From contig NZ_LMTI01000004.1 in assembly GCF_001510665.1 (NCBI RefSeq), positions 62,001-126,000 of the forward strand: a DNA stretch of 64,000 nucleotides, given 5' to 3'. The position numbers were made by a program, and so were the translations under genes. The notes beneath the pieces were generated by a model that did no database searches, had not been told where the DNA came from, and saw only the letters and a program-made list of their open reading frames with translations. Positions 18,101 to 26,179 of the stretch are shown in pieces (position 1 is the stretch's first letter; each line of letters starts with the position of its first letter). The stretch comes from Bacillus sp. FJAT-27445. Lineage in GTDB: Bacteria > Bacillota > Bacilli > Bacillales > Cytobacillaceae.

Positions 18101-18331
18101 AAAGCCCCGAAGGCAGTAATGGACTTATTGAATGAATTGGATGATTCCGTTTCTCTGCTGCAACAATTCCCTTATTCTTATAGGCTATACCAGCCAATCA
18201 AAGATATGGAGAATGAATATAGGCTTTTGCCAGTTAAAAATTATATTGTTTTCTATGTTGTTAAACAACAGGTTGTGGAAATTCACAGAGTTTTATATGG
18301 CAAGATGGATTTGGCCAAGGCAATAAAGTGA
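18101..18331 (+). pseudogene. N-terminally truncated RelE/ParE-family toxin
   Basis: The frame between the stop at 18098-18100 and 18331 encodes KAPKAVMDLLNELDDSVSLL followed by QQFPYSYRLYQPI, LPVKNYIVFYVV and VEIHRVLYGKMD. This is the C-terminal two thirds of a RelE/ParE-type mRNA interferase or gyrase toxin (family length about 95-100). The first ~30 residues are missing, an in-frame stop lies directly upstream, and no ribosome binding site or antitoxin gene is present. I read it as the remnant of a toxin-antitoxin pair that lost its antitoxin. It lies between the dihydrouridine synthase gene and a terminator. Confidence 0.75.
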
Positions 18332-18368
18332 TATGAAAATGTCAGTCTCACGAAAGTAACCTTAAAGT

Positions 18369-18403
18369 AAGCAAAAACCAAAAATGGTTTTTGCTTATTT
18401 TTT
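18369..18403 (+). terminator. Intrinsic terminator, family copy 2
   Basis: AAGCAAAAACC (18369-18379) pairs with GGTTTTTGCTT (18386-18396), followed by ATTTTTTT. The layout and flanks match the copies at 16764 and 20258. Confidence 0.85.
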
Positions 18404-18527
18404 TGGTTCTTTACCATATTGCCCGAAAACCGCTTTTTGTGGTGGGGAATCATTTTTTTGCGTTTCTCCATAAAAAGTGGTACTCCTTTTTTAAAAAATC
18501 ACTATTTTAGAAATGATGAAAGAAAAA

Positions 18528-18556
18528 TGAAACCAATGTAACTCTCCCGATGTCTA
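18528..18556 (+). promoter_or_regulatory. Candidate ECF-type promoter before the first sigma gene
   Basis: TGAAAC (18528-18533) is spaced 16 nt from ATGTCTA (18550-18556), close to the TGAAAC/CGTCTA pattern of Bacillus ECF promoters such as those of SigM, SigV and SigW. It would support autoregulation of the downstream sigma gene. Confidence 0.45.
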
Positions 18557-18583
18557 AAAGGTGAAGAGAAAGGAGGTTTCATA

Positions 18584-19147
18584 TTGGAAAGCAAAGAACT
18601 ACATACAATTTACCCAAACAACATTGATTGCCAAGATACAGAAAAAGTTATTGAACAGCTAATGGATCTCTATACCGAGAAGGTCTACCTGCTTGCTTAT
18701 TCTTTTGTAAAAGATAGAGGGCTGGCCGAGGACATTTCGCAGGAAGTTTTCCTAAAAGTATATAAGTATTTTGATCGGTATAGGGGCGAGGCGGCGCTGG
18801 CCACCTGGATATACCGAATCACTGTTAATACCTCCAAAGACTTTTTAAAGAAAAAGAGTTGGAAGCAGCTGTTATTAGAGAGCAGCTTTTTTGAAGGTAT
18901 CAAAAGAACCGAGAGCACGGAAACCACTTTTTTTAAGGCGGATCAAAATGAGCAACTTTTACAAACCGTTTTAACGTTGCCGGTAAAGTACCGTGAAGTA
19001 ATTGTGCTCTATTATTTTTATGATGTAACAATTCATGAGCTTGCTAGGATGCTTGATCTAAATACAAATACTGTTAAAACAAGGCTTTGCAGAGGGCGGG
19101 ATATGCTGAAACGGAAATTAAAAGCTACGAAAGGGGTTGAATTTTAA
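18584..19147 (+). CDS. ECF RNA polymerase sigma factor
   Basis: The 187-residue protein has the two-domain ECF layout. Sigma region 2 lies at about residues 24-90 (LAYSFVKDRGLAEDISQEVF and the helix ending in TWIYRITVNTSKDFL). Sigma region 4 is at about 125-178 (LPVKYREVIVLYYFYDVTIH, then LDLNTNTVKTRLCRGRDMLK). It redirects RNA polymerase to a small regulon, most likely in response to envelope stress, and should be held inactive by the membrane protein encoded next. Start is TTG with an excellent AAAGGAGG seven nt upstream. The stop TAA overlaps the next ATG (TAATG), so the two are translationally coupled. Confidence 0.93.
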   Translation: MESKELHTIYPNNIDCQDTEKVIEQLMDLYTEKVYLLAYSFVKDRGLAEDISQEVFLKVYKYFDRYRGEAALATWIYRITVNTSKDFLKKKSWKQLLLESSFFEGIKRTESTETTFFKADQNEQLLQTVLTLPVKYREVIVLYYFYDVTIHELARMLDLNTNTVKTRLCRGRDMLKRKLKATKGVEF

Positions 19148-20208
19148 TGAAAAAAGCGTTGGAAAAGGTCTATGAGCATTACCGGAAACATTATATCAAT
19201 GACCAAATAACAGAGAGGATTAAAAATAAAGTTCTCGATGAAATGGAAAATGGTAATCCAACACAGTTTAAGAAGCAGCGCCCTAGTTTTGCAAAAAAAC
19301 TATCCTATGCTTCTGCTTTTTGCGTAGTCGTAATCGGTCTTTTTATTGGTACCGCATTCTTTTCACCGGCGATGGCAGAAGTGGCATCTAAAATTCCATT
19401 TTTAAGCAAAGTTTTTGAGCAAAAACCGATTAATGAAGTGGTGCGGGAAAGCCTTATGGAGAAAGGCTATAAAGTGAGCGGGGTGGGATATAGTGTCCCA
19501 GGGAAGATTTATCATGTAACAGTAGACGGGCCAGGGGACTATTACAACCAAGTAAAAAAAGAAATTGAAAAAATCACAGATGAAGTCATTACTTCGAGGG
19601 GATATGATGATTTTAAGGTGGAAGTTGGCCAAGAGCAGAGAATTGAACATAAGGATGATCCCCGTAATCGGGATGGTGAGCTCCTGTTTGATGTAGTGAA
19701 TGAGATTGTCCCGAAATTACAACACCAAGGCTATAAAATCCATAACTATGGTTCCGGCTATACTGATCCGGATGGAAAAATGATGATCATCACTCTTTAC
19801 ATTGAGGACACGGAAAAACGTACAGCTGAAATCGAGCAAGCGGTCCTCGAAGGCATTCAAAAACTGGATATTAAAAATGAAGTAACGGTCAAATTCAATA
19901 AATTCAACGTTCTAAAAAGAGAAATTGAGAATAAGTGGGCCAGTAAGGTACTGCCGGTTATTGGGGAAGGCATGCTGGGCAAAAAAGAGTACAAAACAAA
20001 AGGCATCGGTTACTCCTATAAGAAAGGCATTATGAACATTTATATTACAACTAAACTAGATAAGTCGGACAGCGAAGCGCCTGAACTAGCCAACAAAATT
20101 GAAACCGAGATTCAAGAATTCCTGCAATCGGATGACCTTAAGGATATCGTTGCCGACACTCCTTATAAAATTGTCGTAAGGGATAAAGGAGGAAAGGATA
20201 TCAATTAA
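19147..20208 (+). CDS. DUF4030-type membrane anti-sigma protein (putative)
   Basis: The 353-residue protein has a ~50-residue basic cytoplasmic part, one membrane span at about residues 52-72 (SAFCVVVIGLFIGTAFF) and an extracytoplasmic region. The latter contains two related blocks beginning near GYKVSGVGYSVPGKIYHVTV and TKGIGYSYKKGIMNIYITT, as in the DUF4030 family. Its position, coupled by TAATG to an ECF sigma gene, and its single-span layout make it the likely anti-sigma factor. The sigma-binding part would be the short N-terminus, which shows no zinc-finger motif. The signal it senses is unknown. A terminator of the locally repeated type follows. Confidence 0.8.
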   Translation: MKKALEKVYEHYRKHYINDQITERIKNKVLDEMENGNPTQFKKQRPSFAKKLSYASAFCVVVIGLFIGTAFFSPAMAEVASKIPFLSKVFEQKPINEVVRESLMEKGYKVSGVGYSVPGKIYHVTVDGPGDYYNQVKKEIEKITDEVITSRGYDDFKVEVGQEQRIEHKDDPRNRDGELLFDVVNEIVPKLQHQGYKIHNYGSGYTDPDGKMMIITLYIEDTEKRTAEIEQAVLEGIQKLDIKNEVTVKFNKFNVLKREIENKWASKVLPVIGEGMLGKKEYKTKGIGYSYKKGIMNIYITTKLDKSDSEAPELANKIETEIQEFLQSDDLKDIVADTPYKIVVRDKGGKDIN

Positions 20209-20257
20209 AAACAAGGCGGTGAAATTCAATCTCATTGTTCCACTTATAGTTTATAGT

Positions 20258-20292
20258 AAACAGAGACCTTAATGGTTTCTGTTTATTTTTTT
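20258..20292 (+). terminator. Intrinsic terminator, family copy 3
   Basis: AAACAGAGACC (20258-20268) pairs with GGTTTCTGTTT (20274-20284) across TTAAT, followed by ATTTTTTTT. The arms and the flank TGAACTTGG resemble copy 1 (TGAATTTGG). Confidence 0.85.
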
Positions 20293-20343
20293 TGAACTTG
20301 GGAGTTGTTTGCGTGTTATGCTTTTTTAAAATAACTAATTTTT

Positions 20344-20369
20344 TGAAACTTTTCTTGATGATAGAATCC
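20344..20369 (+). promoter_or_regulatory. Candidate ECF-type promoter before the second sigma gene
   Basis: TGAAAC at 20344-20349 lies about 50 nt upstream of the sigma gene's start, the same -35 hexamer as before the first sigma gene. The expected -10 region at 20366 reads AATCCAC, which is not a clear match, so this is tentative. Confidence 0.3.
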
Positions 20370-20395
20370 ACTAATTAGTAAAGGGGGTCAAAAAA

Positions 20396-20938
20396 TTGGA
20401 GAATGATGAACACCACAGGTTAATTAAAAAAGCGATTAAAGGCAATAAGAGGGCCTTTGAAAAATTGCTTCAACAGCATTATGAGAGAATCTACCGTACT
20501 GCCTATGTGTATGTACATAACGAAGAAGATGCGCTGGATGTTGTACAGGAGGCAACTTATCAAGCATTTACTTCTATCCATTCGCTAAAAAATCCGGAGT
20601 ATTTCATGACCTGGCTCACCAGGATTGTCATTCGCTGTTCGGGACATCTGCTAAAGAGAAAAAGCAATGTTGTGCCGCTGAGTGATGAAATAATATCAAA
20701 TCTACCGGGTCAGGAAAATCCAAAGATTGAAGAATCATTACAGCTGCTTAATGCAATTGGGCAGCTTAGAGAGAATTACCGTACTGTGATTGTCTTATTC
20801 TACTATTACGATTACTCGATAAAAATGATTAGCAGTGTCATGGAAATTCCAGAGAGTACTGTAAAAACTTATTTAAGCAGGGGCAAAGCCGAGTTGAAAA
20901 AATCTTATAAAGATGAGGAGGACAAATGCCATGGATAA
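20396..20938 (+). CDS. ECF RNA polymerase sigma factor (DUF4179-linked)
   Basis: The 180-residue ECF sigma factor has region 2 at about residues 15-85 ([20 protein letters not shown], then [17 protein letters not shown]) and region 4 at about 120-172 ([20 protein letters not shown], then [19 protein letters not shown]). It is clearly distinct from the sigma factor encoded 1.3 kb upstream. The start is TTG with AAAGGGGG eight nt before it. The last codons overlap the next gene by eight nt, which couples translation to its likely anti-sigma protein. Target promoters are unknown apart from a possible one of its own. Confidence 0.92.
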   Translation: MENDEHHRLIKKAIKGNKRAFEKLLQQHYERIYRTAYVYVHNEEDALDVVQEATYQAFTSIHSLKNPEYFMTWLTRIVIRCSGHLLKRKSNVVPLSDEIISNLPGQENPKIEESLQLLNAIGQLRENYRTVIVLFYYYDYSIKMISSVMEIPESTVKTYLSRGKAELKKSYKDEEDKCHG

Positions 20939-22340
20939 CAAGCAAATAAAAATAGCAATTGATCAAATAGCGGTACCAAAAGATAAAGTATTTGATGCAA
21001 TCAATAAAGGTATAAATAAAACTGAACATAGAGGAAAGGCCAGAAAGAAGGTTCTTGCAGGGGTGGCGACTGCGGCTGCTCTTCTTGGAATTACCGTTGC
21101 CTCAGGATTTGTTAATCCTACAATGAATAGAGTTTTAGCTAACACTCCTTTAATAGGCGGGATCTTTCAAGAATTTAATGATTCAACAGGTGTCGAATTG
21201 GCTAACCAGCATGCAGTCACAGAATTAAATCAAGCCATTACAAAAAATGGGGTAACTGTAAAACTGACCAGCGCTTACTTTGATGGAAGTATTGTATCAA
21301 TTACAGGATTTGTCGATGAAGATGTAGAAAAGGGGGGCAACGAAAAAGGGGAAGTAAGCTTTGATATGAACTTTGAACACTATAAAGGGGATCATGACCC
21401 TTGGCTGCGTGGAAAGTCAAATAACATTAAGAAAGTGGAAAATGGATATAACTTCCAATGGAAAATGCACTATCCAAATAAATCATTTAAGGAGAATTCT
21501 ACTCTTCCTATAACGATTCATACTATTAACGGGATAAAAGGTGAATGGAAATTTGATATTCCAATTAAACAAGAAGAAAATATTACATTTGTTATTAATC
21601 AAGAGCAGGGATATCCGGAAGAGGAGGTAAAAATCAAAATTAAAGAGATTTTAACAGCAAAAGCATCATCATCAATCATCTATGAGACCGTAGAGAAGTA
21701 CAAAGGTGATGATATTAACTTCGTAAAAGCAGTCGATAATAAAGGAAAAGTATATAGGTTTGGGAATGAAACATCACTTGAGGAATCGAAACGAGAAGAT
21801 GGATATCATAGTACCATAAGAAGAGAAATGACCGAGCTCAATGCAGATGTTACATCACTTACTTTTTATCCGACGTTATCTGCAGCAGATCCGAGAGTAC
21901 AACAGCTTTTGGATAGTAAATCTTTCACCTTAAAAAGCACAAGGTTCAATTTAGGCATGCAGGTAAATGATATTACGCAAAAGGGCAGCAAGCTGATAAT
22001 AGATTATCAACTTAAAGGGCTTCCGAAGAATTTGAGTAAAGGTAAACTTGAAACGATTAACCACAATTTGGAGTATCTTATCTGGCTGGTTGATAAGGAA
22101 TATTTAACCGAGATTAATCCGGAAAATCCATGGCCACCTAAAAACCACGGTATTCCCTTTAATAAAGTAAAAATGATCGATAAGGCAACAGCACACTTTC
22201 AATCTACATTCGACTTAAGCGGAGAAGAAAGGATTGAGAATTTTAAGCTGGAAAATACAATGCTGTTATTTGATTTTTCAAGCTTTGTCCCAGCTAAGGA
22301 ATTAAAACCAATTACTGTCGAGCTCCCTAAGAAAGAATAA
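20931..22340 (+). CDS. DUF4179-domain anti-sigma protein
   Basis: This protein of about 469 residues has a short cytoplasmic N-terminus ([20 protein letters not shown]), one membrane span ([20 protein letters not shown] at about residues 38-58) and a long extracytoplasmic part with the DUF4179 domain. Family-typical segments are [20 protein letters not shown] and [20 protein letters not shown], followed by a beta-rich region resembling DUF5643. It should bind and restrain the sigma factor encoded just upstream. The start at 20931 has GAGGAGG at 20915-20921, better than an earlier in-frame ATG at 20913, which lacks one. The stop codon is directly followed by structured element copy B. Confidence 0.88.
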   Translation: MDNKQIKIAIDQIAVPKDKVFDAINKGINKTEHRGKARKKVLAGVATAAALLGITVASGFVNPTMNRVLANTPLIGGIFQEFNDSTGVELANQHAVTELNQAITKNGVTVKLTSAYFDGSIVSITGFVDEDVEKGGNEKGEVSFDMNFEHYKGDHDPWLRGKSNNIKKVENGYNFQWKMHYPNKSFKENSTLPITIHTINGIKGEWKFDIPIKQEENITFVINQEQGYPEEEVKIKIKEILTAKASSSIIYETVEKYKGDDINFVKAVDNKGKVYRFGNETSLEESKREDGYHSTIRREMTELNADVTSLTFYPTLSAADPRVQQLLDSKSFTLKSTRFNLGMQVNDITQKGSKLIIDYQLKGLPKNLSKGKLETINHNLEYLIWLVDKEYLTEINPENPWPPKNHGIPFNKVKMIDKATAHFQSTFDLSGEERIENFKLENTMLLFDFSSFVPAKELKPITVELPKKE

Positions 22341-22343
22341 ACT

Positions 22344-22407
22344 CACCAGACACCACGAGTGTTGCCACGTACACTCAACACACGTGGAGGCAGTTACGAA
22401 ACTGGTG
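22344..22407 (+). repeat. Dispersed structured element, copy B
   Basis: This is the second copy of the element at 4486-4548, beginning four nt after a stop codon. The outer stem is CACCAG (22344-22349) with CTGGTG (22402-22407). Hairpin 1 is GACAC with GTGTT (5-nt loop), and hairpin 2 is CCACGT (22365-22370) with ACGTGG (22382-22387). Pairing is kept although many bases differ from copy A. Confidence 0.5.
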
Positions 22408-22496
22408 TTAAATGAAGGCAAATAGCTTAATACAATTCCTATCCCCTTTCCCGTATATACGGTTGCGCCAACAGATAGAATAAACATTGCCCAGTC

Positions 22497-22538
22497 GGAC
22501 CCTGATTCGTTAAAAAATACGATTTTCGGGGTCCTTTT
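22497..22538 (+). terminator. Intrinsic terminator after the DUF4179 gene
   Basis: GGACCC plus TCG (22497-22509) pair with CGA plus GGGGTCC (22520-22534) with internal mismatches, followed by TTTT. Confidence 0.55.
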
Positions 22539-22722
22539 CTCCTTTCTGAAAAGATTCACCGACTGTTCTTTCGTTTAAATTTATCCAAAAGAATGTATGC
22601 AGTAAATACAAGAGAGAAAAGAAGTAGAAATATTTTAAAAAAGAGTAATATTTCTGAAAATAATAACAACTTTTGTTTTTTATAATTAAGCTACCAATGA
22701 GATTTAAAAAGGAGAATACATA

Positions 22723-24192
22723 ATGGTAACAAAGATAATGGGAAGATATGTGATTGGCTTCGATGGCAATGATCATGTCATTCTTGAAAATGCAGAAGTT
22801 GTATATGAAAACGATACAATTATTTATGTAGGAAAGAATTTTCCGGGGGAAGTTTCTGAAGTCATAGATGCTGGAAACGCTGTTATTAGTCCGGGATTTA
22901 TTGATTTAAATGCATTGGGTGATATTGACCACGATATTTTGCATTTAGAAGCAAGCAGCGATAGACAGAAAAACCTGCTCTGGTCAGAGCGATATGTTAA
23001 TAACGGATACCATGAAGTCATGACAGCGGAAGAGGAAGCCTTTAAATCACTCTATGCCTATTCTCAATTGATTCTTCATGGTGTAACTACGGCCATGCCG
23101 ATTACATCTGTTTTTTATAAAAAATGGGCAGAAACATATGAAGAACTGGCCGCCGCAGCCAACCATGCCGGTAAATTAGGATTAAGGATTTATTTAGGGC
23201 CAAGTTATCAATCCGGGATCAGAGTTGTTGAATCGGATGGTAGGGTCAAACTATATTGGGATGAAGATGCTGGGAGAGCGGGTCTCGATAGGGCCGTGAA
23301 ATTTGTTGAAGAATTTGATGGTGCTTATCATGGATTGATCAAAGGAATGCTGGCACCAGAACGAGTTGAATGCCAAACGAAAGACAGCCTCATACAGACG
23401 AAATATTATAGTGAGCAATTAGGTGTACCCATAAAACTACATGCAGCTCAAGGAAACTTCGAATATCAAACAATTTTGGAGGAACATGGGGTAACCCCAA
23501 TCCGTTATCTGTATAATCTCGGTTTTTTAGGACCAAAAACCGGTATCCCTCATGCTCACTTCATTGCAGGGTATAGTGAAGCTCAAGTTGGTGATGGAGA
23601 TGATTTAGCACTTCTTAAAGAAACGAATACAACGGTTATACATTGTCCCTTGATTATTGGAAGACACGGATCTGCATTGGAGTCGTTTGCCAAATATAAA
23701 AGAACTGGAATCAACCTGGCACTTGGAACTGATACATTTCCACCAGATATGTTTCAAAACATTCGAACAGGCAGTATGCTGTCACGCCTTATCGAAAAGG
23801 ATGTAGAAGACTCAACCTATGCAGACTTATTTCGGGCGGCAACCATTGGCGGTGCCGACTTCCTGGGCAGAAAAGACTTAGGGCGTATTGCTCCAGGTGC
23901 AAAAGCCGACATCATTGCGATAGATTTAGATGGATTTCATATGGGAGTACAGGATGATCCAATTCGGACTATGATTGTCAGCGGTAGTGGAAGAGATGTT
24001 AAATTATCTATCATTAATGGCCGCATTGTAATGAAGGACAGACTAATACCGGGCCTCGATTTAGAGGAAATCAAAATCAAAGGGCAAAAGTATTTTAATA
24101 AGATGAGAAACGGTTACTTGGAAAGAGATTATCAGCAGCATCCAGAGGAGGAATTATTTAAACCTTCTTTTAGGATGGTTCATTCTATATAA
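22723..24192 (+). CDS. TRZ/ATZ-type amidohydrolase lacking the HxH metal motif
   Basis: The 489-residue protein has the amidohydrolase layout: a small beta domain, then PGFID at residues 57-61 leading into the TIM barrel, and a C-terminal GAKADIIAIDLD segment. Later metal and substrate ligands are present: His240 in KLHAAQGN, the HAHF at 277-280, HCPL at 307-310 and Asp337 in LALGTDTFPPDM. This places it with guanine deaminase, chlorohydrolase and SsnA-like enzymes. At the position of the usual HxH after PGFIDx it has NALGDIDHD, so the first metal site is altered or shifted. The product of hydrolysis or deamination is unknown. It is 15 nt upstream of a cytosine-deaminase-like gene, so they form one operon. 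GGAG precedes the start. Confidence 0.85.
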   Translation: MVTKIMGRYVIGFDGNDHVILENAEVVYENDTIIYVGKNFPGEVSEVIDAGNAVISPGFIDLNALGDIDHDILHLEASSDRQKNLLWSERYVNNGYHEVMTAEEEAFKSLYAYSQLILHGVTTAMPITSVFYKKWAETYEELAAAANHAGKLGLRIYLGPSYQSGIRVVESDGRVKLYWDEDAGRAGLDRAVKFVEEFDGAYHGLIKGMLAPERVECQTKDSLIQTKYYSEQLGVPIKLHAAQGNFEYQTILEEHGVTPIRYLYNLGFLGPKTGIPHAHFIAGYSEAQVGDGDDLALLKETNTTVIHCPLIIGRHGSALESFAKYKRTGINLALGTDTFPPDMFQNIRTGSMLSRLIEKDVEDSTYADLFRAATIGGADFLGRKDLGRIAPGAKADIIAIDLDGFHMGVQDDPIRTMIVSGSGRDVKLSIINGRIVMKDRLIPGLDLEEIKIKGQKYFNKMRNGYLERDYQQHPEEELFKPSFRMVHSI

Positions 24193-24207
24193 AGGGGGAA
24201 ATTTAAT

Positions 24208-25431
24208 ATGATTCAAAGTTATTGGTTAAAGAATGTGCGTTTAGAAACTGGATTTAATAAGGAAAATGATAGAGTAGTTGGCACAAATACAGAGATTGTG
24301 AATTTATTTATTTCAGATGGCAGGATAACTGAGGTGGTATACTCTGAGGATGCTGCAACCGGCGGCTTACCTGGTAAAGATGCAAAAGGGTTGCTTTTAA
24401 TTCCATCTTTTATCGAAAAACATGTTCATCTTGATAAGACCTATATGGGTGAGGCTTGGAGAGCCTGTATTCCAGCATCAGGTGTGATTGAACGCTGCGA
24501 AATTGAAAAAAATATCCTGGCATCCATACCATCCAGCACACAGAAGCGTGCAGAAGCTTTGTTGGAAATATTATTATCACACGGATCCACTCATGTGAGA
24601 ACCCACGTGGACATCTATCCGGAAGTAGGTTTGCAAAATTTGGTAGGTGTCAAGCGGGCACTGGAAACTTACTCGAATAAAGTAAGTTCAGAAATTGTGG
24701 CGTTTGCCCAGCACGGATTGCTGGGTCCCGGAACGGTGCAGCTTATTAGAGAAGCTGTAAGAAATGGTGCAGGCATCGTTGGTGCGGTTGATCCTGCAAC
24801 TGTTGATAATAATATTGAAGCGTCACTAGTTCAGTTAATGGATTTGGCTGTTGAAGGCAATGCAGATATTGACTTGCACTTACATGATCCAGGGCATTTA
24901 GGAACATTCACGATGAAACGACTTGCATATTTTACTAAGCAGGCTGGATGGGAAGGAAGAGTAGCTGTTAGCCATGCCTTTGGCCTAGGTGATGTTTCAA
25001 AAGAAGAAGTGATTGAAATGGCACAAATTCTACGAGATGCTGGAATATCGATTGTGACCAGTCTCCCAGGAGGCAGGGCCATACCCCCAGTTAACCTGCT
25101 TGCTGAACGGGGAGTAAACATCGCTATTGGAAATGATAATATTTATGATTCTTGGTGGCCGACAGGTAACGGTGATGTCCTTGAAAGAGCCGGGCGCCTG
25201 CTGGAACGATACAGATGGACAGATGAGGTTTCACTCGCGCAAGCTCTAAAATATATTACAGGTGGCATCACTCCATTGGACAGAGAGGGAAACCAGGTAT
25301 GGCCGAAACCTGGAGACGCCGCAAATATGATTTTGGTGGATGCAAGCTGTTCTGCAGAAGTCATTGCTAGAAGGTCAACCCGCAAAGCAGTCTTTTATAA
25401 AGGAAATATTGTTTCAGGAACTATTAGTTAA
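24208..25431 (+). CDS. Cytosine-deaminase-like amidohydrolase, paralogue 1
   Basis: The 407-residue enzyme belongs to the CodA/AtzC-like branch of metal-dependent hydrolases. It has the metal motif KHVHLDKT (His72, His74), the barrel segment THVRTHVDI, the QHGLLGPGTVQLIREA segment, a catalytic-site histidine region DIDLHLHDPG, VSHAFGLGD and the Asp-containing IGNDNIYDSWWP. Such enzymes deaminate or hydrolyse cytosine, isocytosine, creatinine or s-triazine-like rings; the substrate cannot be read here. It shares long stretches with two other genes in the window (36627 and 37879). Its stop codon overlaps the stump of a binding-protein gene (TAATG), which suggests that the original neighbour was a solute-binding protein. 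GGGGG precedes the start. Confidence 0.88.
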   Translation: MIQSYWLKNVRLETGFNKENDRVVGTNTEIVNLFISDGRITEVVYSEDAATGGLPGKDAKGLLLIPSFIEKHVHLDKTYMGEAWRACIPASGVIERCEIEKNILASIPSSTQKRAEALLEILLSHGSTHVRTHVDIYPEVGLQNLVGVKRALETYSNKVSSEIVAFAQHGLLGPGTVQLIREAVRNGAGIVGAVDPATVDNNIEASLVQLMDLAVEGNADIDLHLHDPGHLGTFTMKRLAYFTKQAGWEGRVAVSHAFGLGDVSKEEVIEMAQILRDAGISIVTSLPGGRAIPPVNLLAERGVNIAIGNDNIYDSWWPTGNGDVLERAGRLLERYRWTDEVSLAQALKYITGGITPLDREGNQVWPKPGDAANMILVDASCSAEVIARRSTRKAVFYKGNIVSGTIS

Positions 25432-25532
25432 TGAAAGAAGGAAATTTAGCTGCTGTTTCAAAAAATGTGGATGGCTTTAAAATTAGCCCGGCAGGATATT
25501 TAGAAATCAACAATGTTTTAATAAAAAAATAG
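25431..25532 (+). pseudogene. C-terminal stump of a family-5 solute-binding protein
   Basis: The 33-residue frame reads NLAAVSKNVDGFKISPAGYL followed by EINNVLIKK and a stop. This is the same as the C-terminus of the binding protein encoded at 26333-27895 (NLAAIGKNVEGFSMSPSGYL, EINQVTIK) apart from conservative changes. The other ~490 residues are missing, and the fragment joins the amidohydrolase stop codon directly. I infer that a third DppA-like gene stood here and lost all but its end by deletion. Confidence 0.8.
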
Positions 25533-25545
25533 GGTTCTACACAAA

Positions 25546-25570
25546 TGGGATATCCAATTTTGGATATCTC
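25546..25570 (+). repeat. 25-nt direct repeat, left copy
   Basis: The sequence begins TGGGATATCCAATTTTGG and ends ATATCTC; it is repeated exactly at 26179-26203. It contains the stem-loop GGATATCCAA/TTGGATATC. This copy lacks the T-run, which follows only the right copy, as if something had been inserted into or duplicated around a terminator. Confidence 0.75.
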
Positions 25571-25580
25571 GGATTGTCGA

Positions 25581-25618
25581 CAAAAGGCAGCGAGAGGATA
25601 CCCACTCGCTGCCTTTTG
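25581..25618 (+). terminator. Strong 14-bp hairpin
   Basis: CAAAAGGCAGCGAG (25581-25594) and CTCGCTGCCTTTTG (25605-25618) are exact reverse complements with a 10-nt loop; TTTT lies in the 3' arm. It can act as a terminator in either direction. Confidence 0.7.
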
Positions 25619-25682
25619 TAATTTATATGGAAATTACGAAGGTTAAACGTTCTTCCCCAGAAAAGTGGTTTTAGCGAATGTG

Positions 25683-25808
25683 TTGATTTGCTCTACGGGC
25701 ACACGCTTTCCGCGGGGCGTCAGTGGAGCCTCCTTCGGCGCTTGCGCCTGTGGGGTCTCCACCTTGCCGCTGCATCCCGCTGGAGTCCGTGCCCTCCGCT
25801 CCAATCAA
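25683..25808. repeat. GC-rich Bacillus-type palindromic repeat, copy 1
   Basis: This is a ~125-nt element bounded by TTGATTTGCTC and CCGCTCCAATCAA. It contains ACGCTTTCCGCGGGGCG, CTCCTTCGGCGCTTGCGCC and CCCGCTGGAGTCCG. I recognise this as a widespread non-coding repeat of Bacillus-group genomes. Any frame through it is not a gene. Confidence 0.8.
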
Positions 25809-25969
25809 CATAAAAGTTAGGCATATTAATCATAAACCAGCACTTATGGTGAAGAACCAAGTTAAATTAAACTTAAGAGTTACTTCCAATTCTTCACATC
25901 ATTGGCTTGATTTTTAGTCATCATGGCAGGTCACCCCATATAGTGTCCTTTATATTAAGGAAATTTCAG

Positions 25970-26092
25970 TTGATTGAAATGGAGGGTGGCGACTCCTGCG
26001 GGAATAGCGGGATAGTCGAGACCCTGGACTGAGCGTAGCGAGGGAAGCGGCTCGGCCCCGCCCGCGGAAAGCGTCCACCCGGAATGGAAATC
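25970..26092. repeat. GC-rich Bacillus-type palindromic repeat, copy 2 (inverted)
   Basis: This copy runs in the opposite orientation to copy 1: TTGATTGAAATGGAG, GCGACTCCTGCGGG, then GCCCGCGGAAAGCGTCC and GGAATGGAAATC. The two copies are ~160 nt apart and could pair with each other as a large cruciform or RNA hairpin. Confidence 0.8.
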
Positions 26093-26134
26093 TAGAGACG
26101 CATTGTCATTTCAATTTATATTTTAAATTCAAAA

Positions 26135-26179
26135 AGACTGTAGGCAAAACCCGAAACACTTCGTGTTTGTCTACAGTCT
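26135..26179 (+). terminator. Hairpin AGACTGTAG/CTACAGTCT
   Basis: AGACTGTAG (26135-26143) pairs with CTACAGTCT (26171-26179), with further pairing inside (ACAC with GTGT). There is no T-run directly after, so a terminator role is uncertain; an A-run precedes it, so it might work leftward. Confidence 0.45.

Larger units (their letters stand above)
22341..22722. other. 382-nt intergenic stretch: structured element, terminator and promoter region
   Basis: It contains the structured repeat (22344-22407) and an intrinsic terminator (22497-22538). After these comes an A/T-rich upstream region for the amidohydrolase gene with a TATAAT near 22680. A short hydrophobic minus-strand frame (22556-22672) has no start signal and was not called. 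Confidence 0.45.

Noticed and set aside
20913-20930. Earlier start of the DUF4179 protein
   Set aside because: The ATG at 20913 lies inside the ribosome binding site that serves the ATG at 20931.
22556-22672. Small hydrophobic minus-strand protein (one membrane span followed by KFKRKNSR)
   Set aside because: No ATG or ribosome binding site, only a TTG in A/T-rich DNA, and it overlaps the terminator and promoter region; too weak to call.
25723-25917. Short rightward reading frame
   Set aside because: It begins inside a GC-rich palindromic repeat and has no start signal or recognisable similarity.
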